A stretch of DNA of 64,000 nt from Algorimicrobium sp002414705 (GTDB lineage: Bacteria; Bacteroidota; Bacteroidia; Flavobacteriales; Flavobacteriaceae), in NCBI GenBank assembly GCA_963972425.1, contig CAXAUF010000009.1, positions 8,402-72,401 on the forward strand, in the 5' to 3' direction. This document shows positions 36,312 through 44,572 of this stretch, piece after piece (the stretch's first letter is position 1; each line of letters begins with the position of its first letter). A program made the translations under genes and the position numbers. The notes under the pieces are model-generated. The model had not been told where the DNA came from. It searched no databases and saw only the letters and a program-made list of their open reading frames with translations.

Positions 36312-39198
36312 TAGGATGTTTTGCTTTTCTTCCTGTTCCATCTAAAATTTGATGTCGGCAACTAATACCATTTGCTGAAATAATCGAGTCTTCAGGCGCC
36401 TTTCTTACAGCTGGAAAAAGAGTTTGCTCACCTATTTGCATACTCACCTCATAATGCTCTTTCTCGTAACCAAAACTTCCAGCCATACCGCAACAACCAC
36501 TTGGAATAATGGTTACTCGATAATTTTTAGGTAAATTCAATATATCAAAACTTGTTTTCTGATTACTTAACGCTTTCTGATGGCAATGACCATGAAACTT
36601 AATATTTTTAGAATCTTTGGTAAATTGTTCTGGCCTAATATTTCCTAAAATAATTTCATTCTGAAGGAATTCTTCAATTAAAAAACAATTTTTAGCGAGT
36701 TTTTTAGCTAAATCTTTATGGTCTGCTAACTTAATATATTCATCCCGAAAGGTTAAAATAGCCGATGGTTCTATACCTATTAAGGGCGTTGCTTCTGAAA
36801 TGACTTCAGAAAAAATAGACACGTTTATATTAGCTACTTTTTTAGCTTGTTCTAAAAAACCTTTAGACAAAAATGCACGACCAGATTCTTCGTGTTTTAC
36901 AAACTTTATATCGTAATTTAAAGCCTCTAAAAGCTGCAATGCATCTTGACCAATTTCAGAATCTAAATGATTGGTGAATTCATCATTAAAAAAATAAACT
37001 GTTTTTATTTTTTCATTACTAAAACTCTCTTTTATTGATTTTTGTATAAACTTATTTAAACTTACACTTGAAATTAAAGGCAAACTTCTTTTTGGTGCTA
37101 TTCCTAATAATTTTTTAATGCTAGTACTTGTAAATTCATTTGAAAACATGAAATTAGTAACACTAGAAAAGGAGCTTCCATACCCATTCAGTTTATTATT
37201 ATAGGCAAATAATTTAGTGCGTAGACTACTACCATTTTCTTTTTGATATTGATATTCAAACTCCGCTTTTAAACTCGCCACATCTACACTGCTCGGACAT
37301 TCACTAGCACATGCTTTACAACTCACACATAAACTAAAAACCTCTTTTAATTCGTCATGATTAAACTTATTCGTTTTATTGGACGTTGTTAGAAACTCAC
37401 GTAATGCATTGGCTCTTGCACGCGTGGTATCTTTTTCATTTCTAGTAGCACGATAACTCGGACACATTGTTCCACCGAATTCGGGTAATTTTCTACAATC
37501 ACCAGAACCATTGCATTTTTCAGCTTCTCGTAAAATTCCTAATGATGCTGAAAAATCTAAAATCGTTTCAATTTTAGGTTCTTTTCTACCTGGTTTATAA
37601 CGTAAGTTTTTATCCATTGGAAAGGCATTGACTATTTTTCCTGGATTAAATATATTTTCTGGGTCAAAAGCAAATTTGATGCGTTTAAGAATGCCATAAT
37701 TTGCTTCACCAATCATAAGTGGAATAAATTCAGCACGAACAATACCGTCACCATGTTCGCCACTCATGGAACCTTGATAGGACTTAACAAGTTTGGCTAC
37801 ATCTGTGGTGATTTTTCTAAATAAAACAACGTCCTCTTTTTGCTTCAAGTTTAAAATTGGTCGCAAATGCAACTCTCCCGCTCCAGCATGCGCATAATAA
37901 ACTGCTTTTTGGTTATAGCTTAACATGAGTTTAGAAAAATCGGTAATATAGTTTGCTAGATCAGGTAAAGCTACAGCAGTATCTTCAATACAAGCAGCCG
38001 ATTTTTTATCGCCAATCATATTTCCTAAAAGTCCTAATCCAGCTTTTCGTAATTCCATGGCTTGGTTTATAGCTTCACCTTCTAAAACGACTTGCGCATA
38101 ACATAATTTTAAATGTGTCACAGCGTCTTGCAGCTTTTGAACCTGAAACAATAAATCGGATTTAGAACACGCTCGCACCTCACACATTAAAATGGCTTCT
38201 GGATCACCATTAACAAACTGCCTATTTTCTTGTTGTGTTTTATTGTGCTTTGTTAAATCTAAAATGGTTTTATCCATCATTTCACAGGTATGTAAATCAT
38301 GTTGCATAACCGTTTCAACAGATTTTAAACAGGATTCTATAGACTCAAAATGTAAACATACCCAGGCCGAATCTAATGGAGGTAATTTGTCTAATTGCAA
38401 TGTGATTTCAGTAGTAAATGCTAGAGTTCCTTCACTTCCAGTTAGCAATTGACACATATTAAAGCGTTTATCTGAATTTGTAAACACATCCGATTCAATT
38501 AATTTATCAATGGCATAACCTGTATTTCTTCGGTGAATTTCTGGTTTTGGAAATTCTTTTAAAATGTCTGTTTGAACACTTTCTGATGAAAGTTCTTCAT
38601 GAATAGCTTTATATATTTGGCCTTCTAAAGTAAGTTGTCTGGTTTTTAAATGAAATTCTTCTTTTGAAATTTCTGAAAAAACAGCATCACTTCCATCACT
38701 TAAAATTGCATGTAATTCGCAAATCTTATCTCGCGTAACACCATACTGGATAGACGTTGTTCCAGAGGAGTTATTACCCACCATTCCGCCAATCATACAC
38801 CGATTTGATGTAGACGTATTGGGACCAAAAAAAAGACCATAGGGTTTTAAATAGTTATTCAAAACATCGCGAACAACGCCTGGTTGAATGGTTATAGTTT
38901 TTTCTACTTCATTAAAATTTAAAATCTGATTAAAATGTTTTGATACATCTACTACAATTCCTGTTCCTACACATTGTCCTGCCAAAGACGTGCCAGCAGT
39001 TCTAGGAATTAAAGATGTTTGATGTTTTTTAGCAAACTGAATAAGTGTTTTAATGTCATCATTATCTCTCGGATACGCTACTGCAAGTGGTAACATGCGA
39101 TAAACTGATGCATCTATTGCGTATATTGATTTCATTAAATAATCAAAATGCAATTCCCCTTTTAAAGTTTGTTTTAATGCTAATAAATGCTGCTTCAA
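36283..39198 (-). CDS. FAD-linked oxidoreductase fused to Fe-S/CCG domains (GlcD-GlcF / Dld-like)
   Basis: A 971-residue fusion. The N-terminal half is a PCMH-type FAD domain (LIPRTAGTSLAGQCVGTG, GPNTSTSNRCMIGGMVGNNSSG) with the FAD-oxidase C domain (AHAGAGELHLRPIL, MSGEHGDGIVRAEF). The C-terminal half carries 4Fe-4S motifs (CNGSGDCRK with a later CPSYRATR; CVSCKACASECP) and a CCG domain (HGHCHQKAL; SGCCGMAGSFGYE). Family members oxidise D-lactate, glycolate or D-2-hydroxyglutarate and pass electrons to quinone. No partner genes are adjacent. It overlaps the LpxH-like gene tail. Confidence 0.9.
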   Translation of the reverse strand: MKQHLLALKQTLKGELHFDYLMKSIYAIDASVYRMLPLAVAYPRDNDDIKTLIQFAKKHQTSLIPRTAGTSLAGQCVGTGIVVDVSKHFNQILNFNEVEKTITIQPGVVRDVLNNYLKPYGLFFGPNTSTSNRCMIGGMVGNNSSGTTSIQYGVTRDKICELHAILSDGSDAVFSEISKEEFHLKTRQLTLEGQIYKAIHEELSSESVQTDILKEFPKPEIHRRNTGYAIDKLIESDVFTNSDKRFNMCQLLTGSEGTLAFTTEITLQLDKLPPLDSAWVCLHFESIESCLKSVETVMQHDLHTCEMMDKTILDLTKHNKTQQENRQFVNGDPEAILMCEVRACSKSDLLFQVQKLQDAVTHLKLCYAQVVLEGEAINQAMELRKAGLGLLGNMIGDKKSAACIEDTAVALPDLANYITDFSKLMLSYNQKAVYYAHAGAGELHLRPILNLKQKEDVVLFRKITTDVAKLVKSYQGSMSGEHGDGIVRAEFIPLMIGEANYGILKRIKFAFDPENIFNPGKIVNAFPMDKNLRYKPGRKEPKIETILDFSASLGILREAEKCNGSGDCRKLPEFGGTMCPSYRATRNEKDTTRARANALREFLTTSNKTNKFNHDELKEVFSLCVSCKACASECPSSVDVASLKAEFEYQYQKENGSSLRTKLFAYNNKLNGYGSSFSSVTNFMFSNEFTSTSIKKLLGIAPKRSLPLISSVSLNKFIQKSIKESFSNEKIKTVYFFNDEFTNHLDSEIGQDALQLLEALNYDIKFVKHEESGRAFLSKGFLEQAKKVANINVSIFSEVISEATPLIGIEPSAILTFRDEYIKLADHKDLAKKLAKNCFLIEEFLQNEIILGNIRPEQFTKDSKNIKFHGHCHQKALSNQKTSFDILNLPKNYRVTIIPSGCCGMAGSFGYEKEHYEVSMQIGEQTLFPAVRKAPEDSIISANGISCRHQILDGTGRKAKHPISILKQALI

Positions 39199-39262
39199 GT
39201 TGTTAGTTATTTACGTCTCAATAAAGCTAACAAGAATTTCAATATAATGACAGTTTTAACGT

Positions 39263-39270
39263 TATTTTTG
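39263..39270 (+). promoter_or_regulatory. -7 box upstream of a small outer membrane protein
   Basis: TATTTTTG matches TAnnTTTG in the 137-base divergent region. It would give a leader of about 60 bases; no -33 element is evident. Confidence 0.3.
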
Positions 39271-39335
39271 TAAATAATATGGGCTAATACTTTAAATTAA
39301 ACGTAGATATATTAATTAAACAATTAGAAAAAAAT

Positions 39336-39827
39336 ATGAAAAATACATGTATGGCTTTTATAGTCGGTTTAGGATTTATTGTAACAGGTTTTGCACAAGA
39401 AATTTCAAAAAATGCTATTGGTTTACGTCTAGGTGATAGCAATGGATTTGGCGCAGAAATATCATATCAACGCGCTATTGGTGACAACAACCGTCTAGAA
39501 TTTGATTTTGGATGGCGAGATGGTAATGATTATGATGGTTTTAAACTAGCTGGTTTATACCATTGGGTTTGGAATATTGATGGTGGCTTTAACTGGTATG
39601 CTGGACCTGGAATAGGTTTTGGTGCTTACAGTTTTGAAAATCCAGGACGCAAAGATGTCAATGATGCTTTTGTGTTTTTAGCAGGTAATATTGGAATAGA
39701 ATACAGTTTTGACTTTCCATTATTATTATCGTTAGACTTCAGACCTGAATTGGGTTTTGGCGATGATGTTTATGATAATAACGATTTAGATTTTGACATT
39801 GGACTTGGTGTGAGATACCAATTTTAA
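39336..39827 (+). CDS. Small outer membrane beta-barrel protein
   Basis: The 163-residue protein has a signal peptide (about residues 1-20, cleavage after FAQ) and about eight amphipathic strands rich in Gly, Asp and aromatics, ending in LGVRYQF with a C-terminal Phe, the standard outer membrane insertion signal. It resembles OmpA/OmpX-type eight-strand barrels without any peptidoglycan-binding domain. Function unknown. A strong terminator follows directly, making it monocistronic. Confidence 0.8.
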   Translation: MKNTCMAFIVGLGFIVTGFAQEISKNAIGLRLGDSNGFGAEISYQRAIGDNNRLEFDFGWRDGNDYDGFKLAGLYHWVWNIDGGFNWYAGPGIGFGAYSFENPGRKDVNDAFVFLAGNIGIEYSFDFPLLLSLDFRPELGFGDDVYDNNDLDFDIGLGVRYQF

Positions 39828-39850
39828 TATCTTAAATAAAACTATATATT

Positions 39851-39882
39851 TAAGCACGTCTATGATTGACGTGCTTTTTTTT
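39851..39882 (+). terminator. Terminator after the small barrel protein gene
   Basis: AAGCACGTC and GACGTGCTT form a 9-bp perfect stem with a 7-base loop and a run of eight T. It lies 24 bases past the stop codon and 12 bases before the next start. Confidence 0.92.
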
Positions 39883-39893
39883 ACATTTGTTTT

Positions 39894-40775
39894 ATGACAA
39901 AAAAAACGTTGGCAATTATGGCTGCAGGCATGGGTTCCAGATTTGGTAGCCTCAAGCAATTACATCCTGTTTATGATACATTAGCTATACTGGATTTTAG
40001 CATTTATGATGCTATACATGTAGGTTATAATCACATTGTTTTTATAGTTCGTAATGAAATTTTAGAGCAATTCGAAACACGTTATAACAACAAATTACCA
40101 GAATACATTTCAGTAGATTTTGTCATTCAAAAAAATGAATTATCAGATTCCCGAACTCGCAGCAAACCTTGGGGAACTGGTCATGCTTTATTGGCTTTAA
40201 AAGATATTGTTGTTAATGATTTTACCCTAATAAATACCGATGATTTTTACGGAAGAAAAGCCTTTCAACTCATGTATGACATGCTTTTCAAAAAAAACAA
40301 TACCAATAATTATCTGGTTGGTTATGCATTAAAAAATACTTTATCAGAAAACGGATCGGTTTCACGTGGTATTTGCATCATAGATGAAAATCATAATTTA
40401 ATTAGTATTGAAGAGCATACTGCCATTATTAAAAATAATACTGGCGAAATTGTATCTCAAAATAATTCACATTCTGAAATATTTAATCCAAATACGTTAG
40501 TTTCCATGAATTTCTGGGGATTTAAACTATCTGTTTTTGAAGTTACTGAAAATTTATTCAAGACATTCCTAAATACACTAACTGATTTTGAAAAAGACGA
40601 GTTTTACATTACCTATATTATTAAATACCTTATTGAGAACGACTTAAATATCATCCAAGTTTTACCGACAGATGATACCTGGTTTGGTATGACTTATTTA
40701 AGTGATGAACCATTAGCACGTGAACATATTAAAACACGTATTGATAAAAATTTCTATCCAAAAAAACTCTGGTAA
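39894..40775 (+). CDS. Sugar-1-phosphate nucleotidyltransferase
   Basis: A 293-residue NTP_transferase protein with the nucleotide-binding N terminus LAIMAAGMGSRFGSLKQL and metal-binding FTLINTDDFYGR. This AAGMGSR-x-GxLKQ subfamily often pairs with NahK-like kinases, as here: the kinase start directly follows its stop codon. The pair would convert an N-acetylhexosamine or MurNAc to its 1-phosphate and then to the UDP-sugar, a salvage route like AmgK/MurU or the Bifidobacterium NahK pathway. The exact sugar is not readable from sequence. It starts just after a terminator with almost no leader. Confidence 0.8.
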   Translation: MTKKTLAIMAAGMGSRFGSLKQLHPVYDTLAILDFSIYDAIHVGYNHIVFIVRNEILEQFETRYNNKLPEYISVDFVIQKNELSDSRTRSKPWGTGHALLALKDIVVNDFTLINTDDFYGRKAFQLMYDMLFKKNNTNNYLVGYALKNTLSENGSVSRGICIIDENHNLISIEEHTAIIKNNTGEIVSQNNSHSEIFNPNTLVSMNFWGFKLSVFEVTENLFKTFLNTLTDFEKDEFYITYIIKYLIENDLNIIQVLPTDDTWFGMTYLSDEPLAREHIKTRIDKNFYPKKLW

Positions 40776-41855
40776 ATGGTGCATAAACTGGATAATATTT
40801 GTGAGGCTTTTGGAATAAAAATTCCTTTAAAATCTGTTGAAATACTGCAGTCTGGTCATATTAATGACACCTATTTGGTAACCCAACAAAATGATGAGAA
40901 ATTCATTATTCAGAAATTAAATAGTCACGTTTTTAAAGATACCAATGCTGTTATTTCTAATAAAATTATAGTGTCTGAACATTTGCAGGCCATTTACAAA
41001 AAAACAAACTCACATTATCAAGCCGTTACATATTTAAAAACATCCCAAAACCAATATATATATAAAGATGAAAAGGACTTTTGGAATGTCATGCTTTTTA
41101 TCCCAAATGCTATTACCATAGAAAAAGCAGAAACACCCGAAATAGCTTTTGAAGCTGGAAAACTTTATGGTGATTTCATTTTAAATACCGAATCCATTTC
41201 ACCTGAATCTATGTCTGAAACATTAATAGATTTTCATCATGTACTTTTTAGGTTTACGCAATTTGAAAATGCTTTAAAAATTGCCAAATCAAATCGATTA
41301 GAAGCGGCTGCAAATTTAATAGCTTTTGTAAAAAACCATAAAAAAGCAATGTGTACATTAGCAAATTTACAAGCTAAAAACCAATTCCCGATTCGGATTA
41401 CACACAATGATGCCAAATTATCTAACATTCTGTATAACGAACAAAACAAGGGTATAGCCGTTATTGATTTAGATACGGTTATGCCAGGTTTAGTACATTT
41501 TGATTTCGGAGATTCTGTGCGCTCTATTTGCACCAAATCAACTGAAGATGAAACGGATTTAAGTAAAATTCAAATAGATCTAAATCTTTATGAAGCCTAT
41601 TGTTCTGGTTTTGCTTTAAAAACAAAATCCATTTTAACATCTAAAGAAATTGAATATTTACCTTTAGGAATACAGACAATCATTTACATTATGGGATTAC
41701 GTTTTTTAACTGATTTTTTAAATAACGATATTTATTACAAAACCAATTACACAAATCATAATTTAGATCGTGCTTTAAATCAATTCACCTTATTACAATC
41801 AGTCTTTAATAATCTAAAAGCAATTGAGCGAATTACAAAACAACAGTTTACATAA
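40776..41855 (+). CDS. Aminoglycoside-phosphotransferase-fold sugar kinase, NahK/AmgK-like
   Basis: A 359-residue APH-family kinase. The Brenner-type catalytic motif is RITHNDAKLSNILYN (about residues 206-220) and the metal-binding AVIDLDTVMPGLVHFDFGD follows; the N terminus has a nucleotide-binding HINDTYLV-type loop. NahK and AmgK of this fold phosphorylate the anomeric hydroxyl of GlcNAc/GalNAc or MurNAc. It is fused translationally, without spacing, to the nucleotidyltransferase gene. Its end overlaps the convergent GH109 gene by 8 bases. Confidence 0.82.
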   Translation: MVHKLDNICEAFGIKIPLKSVEILQSGHINDTYLVTQQNDEKFIIQKLNSHVFKDTNAVISNKIIVSEHLQAIYKKTNSHYQAVTYLKTSQNQYIYKDEKDFWNVMLFIPNAITIEKAETPEIAFEAGKLYGDFILNTESISPESMSETLIDFHHVLFRFTQFENALKIAKSNRLEAAANLIAFVKNHKKAMCTLANLQAKNQFPIRITHNDAKLSNILYNEQNKGIAVIDLDTVMPGLVHFDFGDSVRSICTKSTEDETDLSKIQIDLNLYEAYCSGFALKTKSILTSKEIEYLPLGIQTIIYIMGLRFLTDFLNNDIYYKTNYTNHNLDRALNQFTLLQSVFNNLKAIERITKQQFT

Positions 41856-43254
41856 TATCGCGTAGCACTTCATTTTTACGAGGTGTTTCCCAAGTGCCGC
41901 CTGTAAAATCAGGGATTCTGGTGCTAGCGCTATTATTGGCTACAGACATTTGGGATAATGGCGTAATAGCACTCCACATAACACTATCATATAAATTAAT
42001 ATCTAAAGGCAATCCTTGATTTAAGCATCGTATCATTCTATAAATCATAACAAAATCCATTCCGCCGTGACCTACTGCGTTGGCATCAATTTGAGTTCGG
42101 AGTTTTTTCCAAAGCGGATGATCATAACGTTCTCTATACTCTTTGTATTCTTCATCTTTCAACCAAGAATGTCCCCATTGTAACGCTTCATGTCCAACAT
42201 ATAATCTAGATGGATACCCTTCATGAACCGCTTTAGTTCCAGTTACTGTGTTTAGTCTGGAATAGGGTCTTCCGGTATGTGTGTCAAACTGTAGCATGAT
42301 GGTTTTTCCTTTTTTTGTTTTAATTAGTGAGGTGTTCATATCACCACACGTAAAGTTTTGTGTGCGGAAATTTTCTTTTTTTGCTGCTTCACTTAAACTT
42401 TGTTCTCTAGAACTCATACTGACCATAAAATCATAATTATCACCACGACCAATATCCATATAGGAACTAACTGGACCTAAACCATGACCAGTATAAAAAT
42501 TACCGTTTTTAGTTTCGTGGTGTTTAATACGCCATTGGTTTTCATAATAAGTTGCATCTAACATGTGTTTTCTTAAGTCGTGAATGTAAGCACCTTCTGC
42601 ATGATTTATATCACCAAAAACACCTTCATTAATCATATTTAATATCCAAAGTTCCTCGCCATTAAAACAGCAATTCTCCATGTACATACAATGTTTTTTG
42701 GTACGTTCCGCTACTTCAATTAGTTTCCAGCAATCGTCCAACGTCATTGCTAATGGCTGCTCGCAAGCAACATGTTTATTATTTTCCATTCCATATACAC
42801 ACATTTCTGTGTGATAATTCCATGGTGTTGCAATAATCAGGATATCTATATCGTCTCTTTTAGCTATTTTTTTCCAGGAATTTTCGTCACCAAAATACAG
42901 ATCGGCACCTTGTGGTTGAATGGTTTTTAAGTAGTCGTTGCTTTTAGTGAGTTTATCTTCCTTTAAGTCGGAAAGGGCAACAATTTCAGCATGATTGTGT
43001 TTAATTAGATACTCAAACATTTGAATTAGAACAGAACCTCTATTTCCCATACCAATCATTCCAACACGCACTTTATCTATAGGCTTGTCGGCAAAACTCA
43101 CCATATTACCTAATGCTTTATTAGAACCCAATAAGGCGTTTACAGCGTCAACTTCTTGCAGATTCTCTCTTGTATTTCCAGAAATTAAAGTTGGAGTAAG
43201 ACCTAAAAAAAGTCCAGCGCGAGCTGTTAGGTTTAGAAACGATTTTCTATTCAT
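41848..43254 (-). CDS. Gfo/Idh/MocA protein, GH109 alpha-N-acetylgalactosaminidase-like
   Basis: A 468-residue protein with a Tat-like or hydrophobic N terminus (NRKSFLNLTARAGLFLGL), a Rossmann motif RVGMIGMGNRGSVLIQ, and blocks shared with the NAD-dependent glycosidase family 109: YTGHGLGPVSSYMDI, HTGRPYSRLNTVTGT, GHGGMDFV and IPDFTGGTWETP. GH109 enzymes remove terminal alpha-GalNAc by a redox mechanism. Substrate is inferred from family resemblance. It sits opposite the sugar-kinase pair, so liberated amino sugar could be phosphorylated and activated. Confidence 0.82.
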   Translation of the reverse strand: MNRKSFLNLTARAGLFLGLTPTLISGNTRENLQEVDAVNALLGSNKALGNMVSFADKPIDKVRVGMIGMGNRGSVLIQMFEYLIKHNHAEIVALSDLKEDKLTKSNDYLKTIQPQGADLYFGDENSWKKIAKRDDIDILIIATPWNYHTEMCVYGMENNKHVACEQPLAMTLDDCWKLIEVAERTKKHCMYMENCCFNGEELWILNMINEGVFGDINHAEGAYIHDLRKHMLDATYYENQWRIKHHETKNGNFYTGHGLGPVSSYMDIGRGDNYDFMVSMSSREQSLSEAAKKENFRTQNFTCGDMNTSLIKTKKGKTIMLQFDTHTGRPYSRLNTVTGTKAVHEGYPSRLYVGHEALQWGHSWLKDEEYKEYRERYDHPLWKKLRTQIDANAVGHGGMDFVMIYRMIRCLNQGLPLDINLYDSVMWSAITPLSQMSVANNSASTRIPDFTGGTWETPRKNEVLRDIM

Positions 43255-43329
43255 TTTATAACGGTTTTGAAGTTTACCCCAAGTTATAAAATAAATACAA
43301 ATAAAAAATAGCCTGTTACAAAAAGTAGA

Positions 43330-44469
43330 TTAGTTTAAAACTTTGCTTTTTGATAAGGTTTTTTGATAAATAGCTTCGTATTGAGGTACTATTTCATGAA
43401 TATCAAACTTACTTGCTTGTTTTGTGGCTTGCAGTTTAAACGTATTAAGTGTTTCTGTATCTTTCAAAATGGTTATTGCATTTTTACTCATATCATCAAC
43501 ATCACCCACATTACTCAAATATCCCGAAACTCCATGAATATTAACCTCTGGAATACCTCCGGAATTACTAGATATAACAGGAACTCCAGAAGCCATAGCT
43601 TCCAAAGCCGCTAAACCAAAACTTTCTGTTTCTGATGGCAAAATAAACAAATCAGAAAAACATAATATCCGGTCTATTTCATGGCTATTTCCTAGAAAAA
43701 CAACTTTATTTTCAATTCCCAATTCAATTGCTAATTGTTCAGCTGCCTCCTTTTCGGGACCTTCGCCAACCATCATTAATTTGGCTGGTATTTCCTTTTG
43801 GATATTATAAAATACTTTAATAACATCTGAGATGCGTTTAACTGGTCTAAAATTACTTATATGTGTTATAATTCTTTCATTATCAGCAGCCATCATAGCG
43901 CGTTGGCAATCTGTAAACGTATTCGTGTGTTTTCCAATATCTATGAAATTCGTAACAACTTCAATATCATTTTTTATATCAAATAAGCGTAAGGTATCGC
44001 GTTTTAAACTTTCGGAAACAGATGTTACTGCATCCGATTTATTAATACTAAATGTAACTGCTGTTTTATAAAACGGGTGACTTCCAACTAGTGTAATATC
44101 TGTTCCGTGGAGTGTAGTTACAATTGGTACATAAATACCTTCTTCTTGAAGCATTTTTTTCGCCATATAAGCTGCATAAGCGTGTGGAATGGCATAATGA
44201 ACATGCAAAACCTCAATTTTATGGAGCTTTACCATATCTACTAATTTACTGGAAAGTGCCAACTCATAAGGTTGGTAATGAAACAAAGGATATTCAGGAA
44301 CTGTAACCTCATGAAAATGAACATTACTGCCTAAAAGTTCTAAACGAACCGGTTGTTTGTAGGTTATAAAATGGACTTCGTGACCACGTTTAGACAATTC
44401 AATTCCTAATTCTGTAGCTACTACACCACTTCCGCCAAACGTTGGGTAACAAACGATTCCTATTTTCAT
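43330..44469 (-). CDS. bshA: N-acetyl-alpha-D-glucosaminyl L-malate synthase (bacillithiol)
   Basis: A 379-residue GT4 glycosyltransferase with the BshA-type N terminus MKIGIVCYPTFGGSGVVATELG, HVHYAIPHAYAAYMAKK, TLHGTDITLVG, and the GT4 sugar-nucleotide site LPSETESFGLAALEAMASGVP. It joins UDP-GlcNAc to malate in the first step of bacillithiol synthesis. BshB and BshC are not in the window. It lies between the GH109 and GH3-fusion genes on the same strand, with 75- and 103-base gaps. Confidence 0.93.
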   Translation of the reverse strand: MKIGIVCYPTFGGSGVVATELGIELSKRGHEVHFITYKQPVRLELLGSNVHFHEVTVPEYPLFHYQPYELALSSKLVDMVKLHKIEVLHVHYAIPHAYAAYMAKKMLQEEGIYVPIVTTLHGTDITLVGSHPFYKTAVTFSINKSDAVTSVSESLKRDTLRLFDIKNDIEVVTNFIDIGKHTNTFTDCQRAMMAADNERIITHISNFRPVKRISDVIKVFYNIQKEIPAKLMMVGEGPEKEAAEQLAIELGIENKVVFLGNSHEIDRILCFSDLFILPSETESFGLAALEAMASGVPVISSNSGGIPEVNIHGVSGYLSNVGDVDDMSKNAITILKDTETLNTFKLQATKQASKFDIHEIVPQYEAIYQKTLSKSKVLN

Positions 44470-44547
44470 TCTTATTCTGTAAATTAAAATTCACTTTAGA
44501 GCAAAACTCCAGTTATTAGTTATTCTCGATATTGGTCGTATTAAAAC

Positions 44548-44568
44548 AAATATCTATACAAGATATTT
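44548..44568 (-). terminator. Weak hairpin after the GH3-fusion gene
   Basis: AAATATCT and AGATATTT form an 8-bp AT-rich stem with a 5-base loop right after the stop codon at 44573, followed by GTTTTAATA on the minus strand. It may attenuate read-through into bshA. Confidence 0.4.
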
Positions 44569-44572
44569 TAAA

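Noticed and set aside
39882..39889. TACATTTG just before the nucleotidyltransferase gene as a promoter
   Set aside because: It lies 4 bases from the start codon and inside the tail of the preceding terminator; use would require a leaderless message, and no -33 element is present.
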